Below, one piece after another: positions 1 through 12,299 of a stretch of DNA of 64,000 nt. The stretch spans positions 13,703,125 through 13,767,124 of the forward strand of contig NC_084599.1 of assembly GCF_033807715.1 (NCBI RefSeq), read 5' to 3'. Positions within the stretch are counted from its first letter, which is position 1. The number at the start of each line of letters is the position of its first letter. The position numbers and the translations under genes are program-made. Source of the DNA: Cololabis saira (Eukaryota; Chordata; Actinopteri; Beloniformes; Belonidae). The notes under the pieces were generated by a model, which had not been told where the DNA came from, made no database searches, and saw nothing but the letters and a program-made list of their open reading frames with translations.

Positions 1-1621
1 TGATAATTACAAAATTAAAAACAGTGTAATGCAGTTTTTTTACCTTGCTGATCTGCGAAAGCTTCAGCTAGGTATCGACACTCCTGTTGGATGAAGATCT
101 CCATGGTTTTCTTGCCCAGACCAAAGTTTCTGAGTGTATGAAGAGCGAATCTCCTCTGCTGCTTCCATAAATATCCATTTGATATCACAAGACCTTTTGG
201 GAAAACAAACGAGTATTAGAGCCAAAAGTAATTTGAATCAGATGGTTGTAACCTTAAAATCCCAATTGTACACAGTGTCAAACGTAAATAAAAACAGAAT
301 GCAATTATTTCTAAAACTGAGAAATCTCCAGTTCTTGTCCTTTCTGCTACTATCCTTATAAAAAGATGGGTCATACCCTTAAAAGGAGATCCTTGTCTAC
401 CGTTTATAAAATCATCAAAAAGAATTTGAAGAGGTCCCTGTGTGAATAGGAGGCTTCATCGTCTTTGGTCCCCAGACAGCACTGTCTTAAAAACAGGGGG
501 CATGGTTTTGTCATTGAAACCACTTCAATCGCTCAGGAACACTTCCAGAAATTAAACAGCAAATTATGTCTAAACACTGTGCCACCACAAATCTAATTAA
601 TGCAAAGGAGAAGCCCTATGTGAACATGATCCAAAAGTGTTGCTGTCTTCTTTGAGCAATTTAAAATTGACTGAAACAAAATTAAAAAAAATGCCCTAGT
701 GGTCGCATGGATCAAACTTTACAATTATTTCCAGAAACCATGGAGGTTGCATCCTCTAAAGAGGAGAAGAAAATCTGTAAAGTCTGTAATGTAATCCAAG
801 AATAGGATCATATTCCTCACTGCCATAACTCCAGAAACTGGTCGCCTCAGTTCTCTGTTGCACTGTGATAAACATCCCATAATCCCAACTGTTTCAGGAC
901 ATGTGGCTTCCATGAAATCTATATTACCTACATGTTATCCCATTTTTTTTATTGTGAATAAAATATGTCTTTATTAGATTTTCAAATGATTGCATTCTAC
1001 TTTTATTTACATCTTGTTGTGTCACAACTTTTTCCAAAGTAAGGTTGTACTAAACACCAAACATCCAACAGCGACCACCAAAATACAGCCAGCAACACCT
1101 TTATTTTCCATTAGTTCCTTAAACAAGGGAATATCAGGCCGATCTGTGAAGTCTTCTCCTTGTTGCACCAAGGCTTCTTTCACGTGTTTGTAGCCATTAA
1201 TGATCACAATCCTTCCACCGAAGAAACGAAGGCTGAAAACGTTGCCATATTTCTCTGCAAACTGAACACAGACTGCAAATTTATCATTGCACAACATTCA
1301 AAAAGCAGATATTGATTACCAAAGTAAACAGTGAGTGAAGCAAACAGGCAACAATTAATTCAATTCCAATATTAGCAATAGTTAATGACTCCCTACCAGT
1401 CCTTTACAAATAAAGTGAAATAATTAACACATAATCCTTAACAGTGAGGTGAAAAGTAGTAAACACTCATAGTTGCATCCACTGGGAGAGTTAGGGAATC
1501 GAACCATAAACTTTCTGTTTAGAGGAAGATTTTGTCAACTGCCTCCTCTCCACTTCAGTAAAGAAAATGTTTTAAAGGTCTTAGTTGTAAATCCCCACAG
1601 CAATCAATTTTATTATTATTA

Positions 1622-1681
<60 letters not shown>

Positions 1682-1925
1682 GTGTTTTCATTTGAGATAT
1701 TCAGGGTTACATCAGACCTCATACCTCCGTGAACTGCAGGTGAAGTCTGGCTGGTTGGATTCGATGAATATCCCCGATGAAAGGAAGATCCCGCGGGCCA
1801 GGAGGAAAGTTTTTAGGACTTCTGTTCTTCAAAATATCACTCAGCAGCAGAAAGACACAGATAAATATCAAAATGCTGAGGCTGTCTATCCACTCCAATC
1901 CGAGAGCATCGTAAATGGTCACCAT
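1..1925 (-). CDS. CYP2-family cytochrome P450, gene A (5' three exons only; cut by window edge)
   Basis: An ER-anchored haem monooxygenase of the CYP2J-like fish cluster. Exons on the minus strand: 1925-1725 (201 bp), 1261-1099 (163 bp) and 193-44 (150 bp), all with GT/AG junctions and standard CYP2 exon sizes. Exon 1 starts MVTIYDALG, followed by a hydrophobic N-terminal anchor and the proline hinge NFPPGP. Exon 2 carries the [10 protein letters not shown] strand. Exon 3 carries the helix C motif WKQQRR (WxxxR, haem propionate contact). The start is the ATG at 1925, in an AAAATGG context. Exons 4-9 lie to the left of the window. It is nearly identical to gene B in exons and introns, with a few replacements (for example F for L after SLR in exon 2), so the two are a recent duplicate pair. 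Whether A is complete cannot be judged here. No subfamily symbol is assigned. Confidence 0.92.
1606..1680. repeat. (TTA)n microsatellite in intron 1 of gene A
   Basis: Nearly pure TTA/ATT trinucleotide repeat just downstream of exon 1 of gene A. The same site in gene B carries an expanded and partly inverted version. Confidence 0.95.
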
Positions 1926-2193
1926 TTTCTTTCTTCTCAGTTTCCCCTGCGTTTACCACAACATGAGGTCCGTAATGTGCGCTGTTAATTAATAAGCCCT
2001 CAGCGAGCCGGACTTTCAAAATAAAAGCACCACTGTGTCACACAAGCTTGACATTTCACCTTAATTTTTTGTTTACTAAGCTATCAATTCAACCCGCTGA
2101 GCATGAACAGCATGAATGGAGAGGAAATGTGACTTCTTGTTGTTTAATCCCCTTGTCAGTTTGACTTGAGGACTCTTGACTTGTTTAGATATT

Positions 2194-3120
2194 CATTCTA
2201 TAATTAGGGGTACATGTCATGTCCATGGGCTGTATTTATCAATTTTACTAAATATTCACTTAAAGCAATGATCAACTTTATATCAGGGCACATTTCTCTT
2301 TCATTTAATACAAAAAAGTCAACAGATTCCATCATTTATTTTTCAAAAAATGCTTATTCTATACTGGATTTTGTTGTTTTTGTGCTGTCCGATTTGCTAA
2401 ATGTCAGGTTTTGCTCTTCAGATTAACACTAAAATACATTTTTTTCTATTTAATTTCCATAATTATTTGTTCAAAATAATCATTAAAATATTAGAAAGGG
2501 GTTTTAAAAACTATTTGGTTCATGCATGTACATTAAATCATCCACTTTGTGTGTGTCCGAGAAATCTCTGTCAACTGTGTTACCCATTGAAAAAACCCCT
2601 ATAAATCAGCAATGGTTTGCTCCAAAGTCACATGTCCAAAATTATATGATGTCCCTTCCTTCAGGGAGGGAGATTTGAAGACAGTGTGCTAAATTTCTAC
2701 TCCTCCTCTTCAATATTTCATCAATATTATTGTGTGTACATAGAGTGGGTTAATTGATCGTCAACTGTGTTATCAACATGTTCTTGTGAACTTGCTTTAC
2801 ATGTTATTTTTACAAAAATACAGAGAAACTGTATAAAAACATGAGTTGATCAAGGCCATGTAGTGACAGGTCCAAGGTCTGCAGTTAGCACAAAATGCAC
2901 TAAAATGGCCGAAATGTCAACTGTGTTACCTGTCAACTGTGTTACCCCCACCAACTGTAACACTGTAACACTGTAACTGTAATTAGAGTTTAAGCTTGGC
3001 AATTATCGAATTTAGCACATTTAGGGTGTATATTATGGAAACAACTAGATTTTTTATCAAAAAAGAAAACTGATTTTGTCACTTTTGGTTGATATGAAAT
3101 GTACCCCTAATTATAGAATG
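2194..3120. mobile_element. DNA transposon with perfect 22-bp terminal inverted repeats, non-autonomous
   Basis: Both ends read CATTCTATAATTAGGGGTAC inward, as a perfect inverted repeat of 22 bp, enclosing 927 bp with no credible coding region. The 14-mer TCAACTGTGTTACC or a one-base variant occurs four times inside (about 2571, 2761, 2917 and 2933), followed by short TGTAACAC repeats. The homologous region upstream of gene B lacks the element. No clear target duplication was seen, so the superfamily is not assigned. Confidence 0.7.
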
Positions 3121-3360
3121 AGTAGATGACATGAAAAACACATTTTTCTTGATTTTTTGTGTTTTGTTGGGTGTCTTGACATCAAGTGGACTATCTTGAA
3201 GTAAAAGATCTACTTCGGGATCTGATTTGGGGTCGAATAAATGCGCATTAGCCGCCATTGTATATATAAAAAAAAGTTTTGGAATATTGCTGTGTCCTTC
3301 GGTGTTACTATGGCAGCATGAGATGCTGTGAGGAAAAAAACTGTAAGTTTTCGTTCATCT

Positions 3361-3420
3361 GAGGGGGGGGGGGGGGGTTTGGGGGAGAGGAGGAGTGGAG
3401 GACTTGGGGGGGGGGGAGGA
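3361..3420. repeat. G-rich low-complexity tract
   Basis: Runs of G up to about 17 bases, interrupted by TTT and GGAGAGGAGG blocks. The surrounding 3121-3600 sequence is absent from the duplicate near gene B. I see no gene in it. Confidence 0.85.
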
Positions 3421-3759
3421 GCGGGGCAATGATTGTCAGGAAAGGGGGAAAATGACGCGTTTTTCACTGCGCAAAAAACACCGTCATAAAAAAGCCAGGC
3501 ATGGAGTACTGGAGTGAAGTTTTTCTTGTTACACCTTTTTAGACACATTTGAGGGATATTGGCCAAGACTTTTAATAGTGTTAAAAGCATGTTAGAAATT
3601 ATGTCACAATACCTTTAATGCCCACATACATCTAGTCCCCATTTATATTACAGCACCTTTCTTCTTGTTTTGAGTTTCAGCTTTCATATAGATGACTTTA
3701 GATTATCTTCAAGTACACTTTCAGTGTACAAAATTCACTTGTGTTTAGGAGCAAAGGAG

Positions 3760-4238
3760 GGGTCCGTTTCACAAAGCAGGTTCAACAAACTCTGAGTCTA
3801 ATCCTGAACTCTTAGTTGACTACTCTGAGATCGGAAACTCTGAGTTTTCGGTTCCAGAACAGCGGATTTGAGTTAATTTACTCAACTCTAAGTAGTTTCA
3901 CCTGGATGCAGCACAACTATAAAAAGCCAGCATCAATTGAGCCCTGAAACAATGATTCACTATGGCAACCGGCGACAACAAAAGAGCCACATACTTTTTC
4001 TTTTTTTTTTAAACTTTATTTAACATATCAATACCATACCAGGTTAGTTTCAGAGCGTCTGTTACTACGGTAACTGACCGAGAGCTTAAGTTACCTCTCT
4101 TTGTGAAACAGGCTAGAGTTACTCCTCTTTCTCTGGTTTGAGTTACCTCCCTTTGTGAAACGGATAACTCAGAGTTTCCCTCATTTCAGGGTTAACAGAC
4201 TCAGAGTTTTCACTAAACCTGCTTTGTGAAACGGACCC
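3760..4238. mobile_element. Short inverted-repeat DNA transposon (GGGTCCGTTTCACAAAG ends)
   Basis: The left end reads GGGTCCGTTTCACAAAGCAG and the right end is its reverse complement, enclosing about 479 bp. Internal blocks with ACTCTGAGTT also occur in opposite orientation. The equivalent place in the second copy (about 35395-35410) runs straight from the left flank to the right flank, so it is an empty site. No transposase is visible; it is probably a MITE. Confidence 0.8.
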
Positions 4239-4280
4239 AATCTCTCATCAAAAACTGTTGGCCTTCTTGTGTCCTTTATT

Positions 4281-5141
4281 AGGGCCCGAGCACTGACAGT
4301 GCGAAGGCGCTATTGTATCTGTAGGAATTTTTTTAATCGTTTTCCTCATTTTTCTTCTGACAAAAAAAGGGCCTTTTTGCCCCTCTAAACGTGCCCCCAA
4401 AGTCACCAAATTTTGCACGCAAGCCAGGCCTGGCTTAAAATTAGATATTTAATGATTTGCATTAATGGGCGTGGCCTAATGGCTCAACAGCGCCCCCTAG
4501 AAAACTTTGTGCCTCAAGCCCCACAATACGGTTTGACGTAAATGCACAAAAATCGGTACACACCTGTAGCATGTCGCAACTTAAGAAAAGTCTCGTGGCG
4601 CCATGGCCGAAGCCAAACAGGAAGTTGGCCATTTTGAATTAATCGTGTAATCTTGCCATTTATGCCATTTTCACGTGTCGTACTTTAACGAACTCCTAGC
4701 AGGATCGTCCGTTCGTCATAAAACTCGCTCAGGAGACACAAAAGACGTTAATGATGAAAACTTATCAAAATCGTGAGTTTTCGTGAAATGGCGTGGCCAT
4801 GGCGCCGCGTCAAACTTCAACGTTAAACAGGAAGTGATACTAGTAGCTAATTGGTCTATATTTGATAGATCATATTTTCTGACATAACTTTTGAATGGTT
4901 TGACATAGAGAGTCGTGGGTGGTGTCATCGGTTTTGACTCCTTCACCTTAATTGGTGCAAATATGCCCCGTCCCTTCTTCTGATTGGTCGATATTTGATA
5001 GTTCCTATTTTCTGCCATAACTTTTCAATGGTTTTACATAAAGAGTCATGGGTGGTGTCATCGGACTTAGTTTTGAGTCCTTGACCTTTATTGGTGAAAA
5101 TTGCACGCGTGAGGGCCCGTTCATCGCTGCTTGCAGCTTTA
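4281..5141. mobile_element. Non-autonomous repeat beginning AGGGCCCGAGCAC
   Basis: Begins AGGGCCCGAGCACTGACAG and ends GAGGGCCCGTTCATCGCTGC plus a GCTTGCAGCTTTAA tail. From memory these are the two ends of a repeat common in teleost genomes. The second copy at about 35440-35450 has an uninterrupted empty site (CCTTTATTTCAAC), which implies a target duplication of about 3 bp (ATT). There is no coding capacity. Confidence 0.75.
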
Positions 5142-5400
5142 ATTTCAACTTAAAGTTGAAACAAGCAGCGTCCAATTGGAAGGCTGCCAGTTTAAACTTT
5201 ATCGTTCCCAGAGGGCAACTGGTATTATATAACATAACATATAGGCGTTCCTGTAGTTAGTTCTGGACACACTGTGGTCTCAGACACCCTGAGGCTGCTT
5301 ACTAGATGTCCCCATAGATGAATATCATGTTGCAGACTGTACAAATAATTCACATTTCCATCTTTAATACCTCATAACTCCTTTGTCCAGGGCACAGCGA

Positions 5401-5666
5401 TCACTACCATCCTCTCATTTGAAAAATGTACGAGTTCATATTTACAGTAGATGAGTCTTATGTGAAACAATGACGTCCACCAACATCAGTGGCAGCAAGT
5501 CAAACATGGGGAGCATCTGGCGAGGATGGAGCTGTTCCTTTTCTTTACAACTCTCCTGCAACCCTTTGCCTTCTCACCTGTTCCTGGAGAGCTTCCCAGT
5601 TTGGAGGGTGTCTTGGGCTTCACCTATTCCCCCGAAGAGTTCAGGATACTGGCTGTGGCTCGTTGA
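5401..5666 (+). pseudogene. CYP2 relic: partial exon 8 and decayed exon 9
   Basis: After a CAG acceptor at 5398-5400, the sequence reads GTAITTILSFEK, matching the start of CYP2 exon 8 ([15 protein letters not shown] in gene G), then degenerates. From 5496 to the TGA at 5664-5666 a 57-codon open frame matches exon 9: ARMELFLFF, then FSPVPGELPSLEG, ending LAVAR. The haem-binding stretch has decayed: where genes B, D, F and G have RVCLG or RACLG, this reads VKHG, so the thiolate cysteine is gone and one codon is missing. No exons 1-7 are visible upstream. The same relic occurs at 35727-35897. It is a remnant of an older tandem P450, not a functional exon. Confidence 0.8.
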
Positions 5667-6521
5667 TGTCATCCCAGCCAAACACCAAACATGACTTTGA
5701 CTTATTTTTGATACCTCCAGGTCACAACATCAGTCTAAAACGTGTATAATAGTTAGAGGATTTGATATTGATAAACTTAACATTACTATGATTAGTTTGA
5801 TGGGTTTGTATAGTAACAATGTGCTAAATGTGTACCGACATCATCTTGATTCATTAGATGTTACAGTATATGATGTTGTGATCACTTAATAACTATTCTT
5901 TGTTAAAACAGTGCCAAAGAAGTTCATTATCCATCGTCCATTAAATCTGCACAACTTCACTAAATGGTTTTCCTTTTTTAATTTTTTTCTGGTTTGAGCT
6001 TGTTGAGTTTTGGTGAACGTGGAGCCTGTAAATGATTTAAGCCTGGTGGTGCATTGCAAGATAAGGCTGCATAGTGCTTTAAAAGATAATCAATCATTAC
6101 GGTATGTTAAATGCAGTCCAAACATTTGTATTTATTACAGTATATTACTGTGACATATTAACAGTTCTGATTACTTTGCATGGACTTTGCAGCTCTCTGT
6201 AAAATAAAACATTTTTGGATGGATGGCCAATTTTTAGTTTTCTTCAAGGACTGTAATAGTGTTTAGAATATGTATTTAAAATCAACACTAATGTATGTGA
6301 ATGCATGGAGGTTTTTCACAAAAACAGCTAATTGAAGAAATGACTTTTTTTCCCAAAAACAATTTGAACAACTTGAAAAGTGCCCTGCAGAGTAAATAAA
6401 GAATGTCATGAGCATTTTAAACCATCCATATTTTGCCCAATCAACAACCAAAACAACTGCAAAAGAGAATTAAATAAGTACAATGGTAAGATGTAAATAT
6501 TACTCATTTTACAAGCACATT

Positions 6522-6625
6522 TATTTATTTTTTTTACCTTTTCTGCACACATGATACCATGCCGGTAAAAACCTAAGGCAAATATATGTGCATTATTACT
6601 ATATTTAGTATTTTTATATTTTTAT
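6522..6625 (-). repeat. Short L1-like 3'-end relic
   Basis: A T-rich stretch followed by CTGCACACAT, GATACCATGCCGGTA and ATATGTGCATTATTACTATA matches the poly(T) end of the L1 insertion at 32659-32770. This suggests a very short 5'-truncated L1 insertion in antisense orientation. It predates the block duplication, because the same sequence is at 37405-37437 plus 37865-37930. Confidence 0.55.
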
Positions 6626-7152
6626 ATTACAGTTTTTTATGCAACATTGTTCAGTCTAGTGTAAGTCACAGATTCAGCTCAGTTAAACCCAGCTACACCC
6701 ACCTGTCCAATAAACCAGCTGGGTGCCTTTTGCTATTACTGAACTTTATTTTGTTGGCTTGATTGTTTATTCTAAAACGTCTGATCCCTGATTAGATGTA
6801 GAGGAGTTTGCACGCACTGCGTTTTATATAACTTTATATTATATTACTGAGCTGAAAGTCTCATGAGTTGCGTTTATGATGTTAGATTTCATCATACATA
6901 CAACACAGGGGTTATGCTAGTCAAGGGGCAGATAGGTGTGGTTTGCAGCATGCTTTGCAAGCACGTTTTTACCTTTGTACAAACCTGTGATATACTGAAT
7001 TTTCAGCTGCATGTCCTGGGTGTGTTGGGTGTGCTATAAAACATAAATCGAGCATGAATGAACTTTGAAAAAAAAAGGCTGGTGCTTCAAAGATGAAGAG
7101 GAAAACATATGTGCATTGGCATTACTGCCACTGCCTGCTTTACTCTTTAACC

Positions 7153-7335
7153 ATGTGGCATTATAATGTTCTGCTGAATTTTGACCTAAAGGGGCTTCTC
7201 TTGTTTATCTTTATATTCCTCCTAGCCGACTTTCTCAAAAACAAAAAGCAGCAAATTTTCCTCCAGGACCATTCTCCCGTTCATTGGAAATATCTTGAGT
7301 GTAGATGGGAGACATCCACATATTTATTACTACTG
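7153..7335 (+). pseudogene. CYP2 pseudogene C: exon 1 only
   Basis: ATGTGGCATTATAATGTT encodes MWHYNVLLNFDLKGLLLF, clearly homologous to exon 1 of gene D ([13 protein letters not shown]). Base losses just before the proline hinge shift the frame, so PPGP and the following residues are destroyed. No later exons remain: an antisense LINE fragment begins at about 7434 and runs into the upstream region of gene D. The relic keeps a CTATAAAAC TATA-like box at about 7033 and the conserved upstream block at 6919-6940. A nearly identical copy lies at 38506. Confidence 0.85.
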
Positions 7336-7433
7336 ATTTACATGTTTCCACGTAAGAGCCTTGTGAGTCATCAAATATTACTTCAAAGGTGCTTTAACAA
7401 TTACTTTTTGTGCTTTTTGTGTATATTCGATTT

Positions 7434-8195
7434 CAGGGATTATATATCAACTTTATTGCAGACACAGGTCCATATAAAACATAATACAATATAAAACGTA
7501 TAAAAATAAATAAATACAAAAATATTAAATATACATTGATAATACATACAAGCTATTGCTTGTAAAATATTCAATTTATAAAACATACAAGCTATTGCAC
7601 CAATGCCACCTTAGCCTAGAGGTGAATCTATAACAGCTTTTCAAAGGGCTGACTAAAGCTTCAATTATGTGGTTCTCTGATTTGTCCAATCGACACATAA
7701 AACCAAACATCAACTGTCTTAAGAGTGCCTCACAAGTTGGCACTCTGTTGGACACAAACAATTGACTGGCACTATGCCACCTAGGAACACGCAGGAGCAA
7801 CCTAAGTGCATCATTGTATGCTACCTTGAGCCTCTGCATGCTCTTTATCTTAAAGTTAGACCACAAGTGAGCAGTATATAGCGGTGTCATGTAGGTTCGA
7901 AACAGGGAACACTTCACAGAGTCAGAACACATAAAACTTCCTGATAAGCATGTTAGCTTGAGAATAAATTTTACAGCGCTGTCGATACAGGTCTTTGTCA
8001 TCCGTCCAGTCATCAGAAATTACATGACCTAGATATTTAATTTCCTCACATACATCAAGGGGGCTGTCTGCCAAATAAAAAGTGGGAAAAGTTGATTTCC
8101 TGTCCCCAACACTTCTAACTATCATTATGTGGCTTTTCTTAGCGTTATACTTTACATCATGATCAAGGCCATACTGAGAGCACACCTTCATGCAC
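7434..8195 (-). mobile_element. 5'-truncated non-LTR retrotransposon fragment (antisense)
   Basis: Two overlapping minus-strand frames (8191-7922 and 8013-7576) read as the C-terminal part of a LINE reverse transcriptase: NAKKSHIMIV after the catalytic palm, then IKYLGHVI, YTAHLWSNFK and NDALRLLLRVPRW. A frameshift near 8000 separates them, so the copy is dead. It replaces the later exons of pseudogene C and is absent from the second copy. The family is probably Rex1-like or another jockey-superfamily clade; I cannot decide which. Confidence 0.75.
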
Positions 8196-8440
8196 CTTCA
8201 GCATGTTATGCTAGTCAAGGGGCAGATAGGTGTGTCCAGCTTGTATAAAAGTCATTGACATTAACCTGTGCAATATATCCTGTAGGTGCTTCTTGTCTTT
8301 TTTGCATTTTGAGCTGTGGGTTTTATTCTGTTTACTCTGCAACATTTAATCTATGATTAAAGTGACGTTTGCACACACTTTGTATTATGATGTTACTGAG
8401 TTGAAAATCTCATGGGTAACTACTAATACAAAGGTTAAGG

Positions 8441-8463
8441 TAATCAAGGGGCAGGTAGGTGTG
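8441..8463 (+). promoter_or_regulatory. Conserved upstream block of gene D
   Basis: ATCAAGGGGCAGGTAGGTGT lies about 200 bp upstream of the gene D start. The same block, with one or two changes, precedes relic C (6919), the remnant at 8212, relic E (38271) and gene F (40527). AGGGGCA and AGGTGTG resemble nuclear-receptor half-sites, but that is inference. A TTTAAAAGAG stretch near 8572 could act as the TATA element. Confidence 0.4.
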
Positions 8464-8661
8464 TTTTTCAGCATGTTATGTAAGAACACCTTAATAGCTA
8501 TGATATACTGGATTTTTCAGTTGCTTGTCCTGGGTGACCACAACAAAAGGATCACTCAAGCATGAACAAGCTTTAAAAGAGACTGCGTGTTCATACAGGG
8601 AGAGAAAGCCTCTCATCATCACGGATATTCCTACCACTGCTGTCGGCTTTTTTCTATAACC

Positions 8662-11178
<2,517 letters not shown>

Positions 11179-11529
11179 CCTAAAAAGATATTTTCACAAA
11201 AATCACAGATCCAGATCCAGATCTATAAATTAGGAATAGCTAACTAAACAGACATTATGATGCTCTACAAACCCAAGAAGAAAGGTGTTGTGATAAATGT
11301 AGCAACCATAAGACACAGCAATATCAAAGAGAAGGAGCACGATAAGTTGGGGGAAATACCAGAGGTTGCAGGAAGAAACAGAGAAGGGAACAGTGGTGGC
11401 ACCACTGGGGTAACGAGGGTACTCAGCGCTCTGACCTCCAAGCTGGGTGAGTGGCTCTAGCAGACCCCAGGAACAACATCAGAGATCTCTGTCCAGAAGA
11501 GGAATGCAGTTCTAGGAGCATCATCAGTT

Positions 11530-11952
11530 AATTTTTTATGTTGCTTGATACATATCTATCAAAGATCTGGGCGAAGGTTCACGGACTTACCGCACACACA
11601 CACCCACTGATAAGCCACACATCTTCAACGCCTTCTCTGGCTCCCTTCTTATCAGCCCCCCTGACACGGACGTCGGGTTTGAGCGCCAGCTGCGCGGCCC
11701 TCACTTGGATGAACTGTTGAACTCTGTTGAGCTGTGTGCTGCTGAGGTGGTTTTTTTGCACCTTAATACTGTGTATATACTCAGTGTGAAGATGTATTTT
11801 TTTTCTCCTCTCCCCCCCTATCCCAGTGTTACCTTTTGGAAAACAGGCGCACAATACCATTGTGTCGCCGCCGGTGTATCCGAAGTCAAAAACAGTTTTC
11901 TAAGCTGACCTAATAAACTTGATTCTGATTCTGATTCTGATTCTGATTCTGA
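11530..11952 (+). repeat. Probable retroposon 3' end with (GATTCT)n tail
   Basis: The stretch ends in about five tandem copies of GATTCT (11921-11952) directly after TAATAAACTT, which looks like a LINE/SINE tail. The upstream 400 bp has no recognisable coding sequence. The rest of 11179-12300 shows no gene. Confidence 0.45.
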
Positions 11953-12299
11953 AATAACGCAGTTATCCTTGATGGCTCAATCAAGCTAACCGTGAGAAGT
12001 TGATATTCCACTTGTCAACACTGCATGAATGTGTTATTTGTGGGGTTGGTGTTTGGTAACCCACTTTTTCATATTAATTTAAATTCTGTTTTCCATTTCC
12101 ATTTTTGTTTTTTTATTTTGTTAAACATATTTGTGTACACGCAGTTCCTGCTCCTCCGGGTCAGGTCAATCACTCCTCTGCGGAGGCGCGTGCAGCACAG
12201 CTTGTTGCAGCACCAGGTGTGGTTGGTTACCTGAATGAGAGTAGGAGTTTCAGGCCATAGTGGGTAGGGGGGTTTCAACCCAATTGAACCAATACATAC

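Noticed and set aside
3210..3590. 126-codon minus-strand frame with poly-Pro
   Set aside because: It depends on the G-run at 3361-3420 and has no homology or splice support.
8587..8661. Upstream in-frame ATG of gene D adding 25 residues (MFIQGEKAS)
   Set aside because: The added peptide is not hydrophobic and would displace the ER anchor. CYP2 proteins start directly at the anchor, and relic C and gene G align at the later Met.
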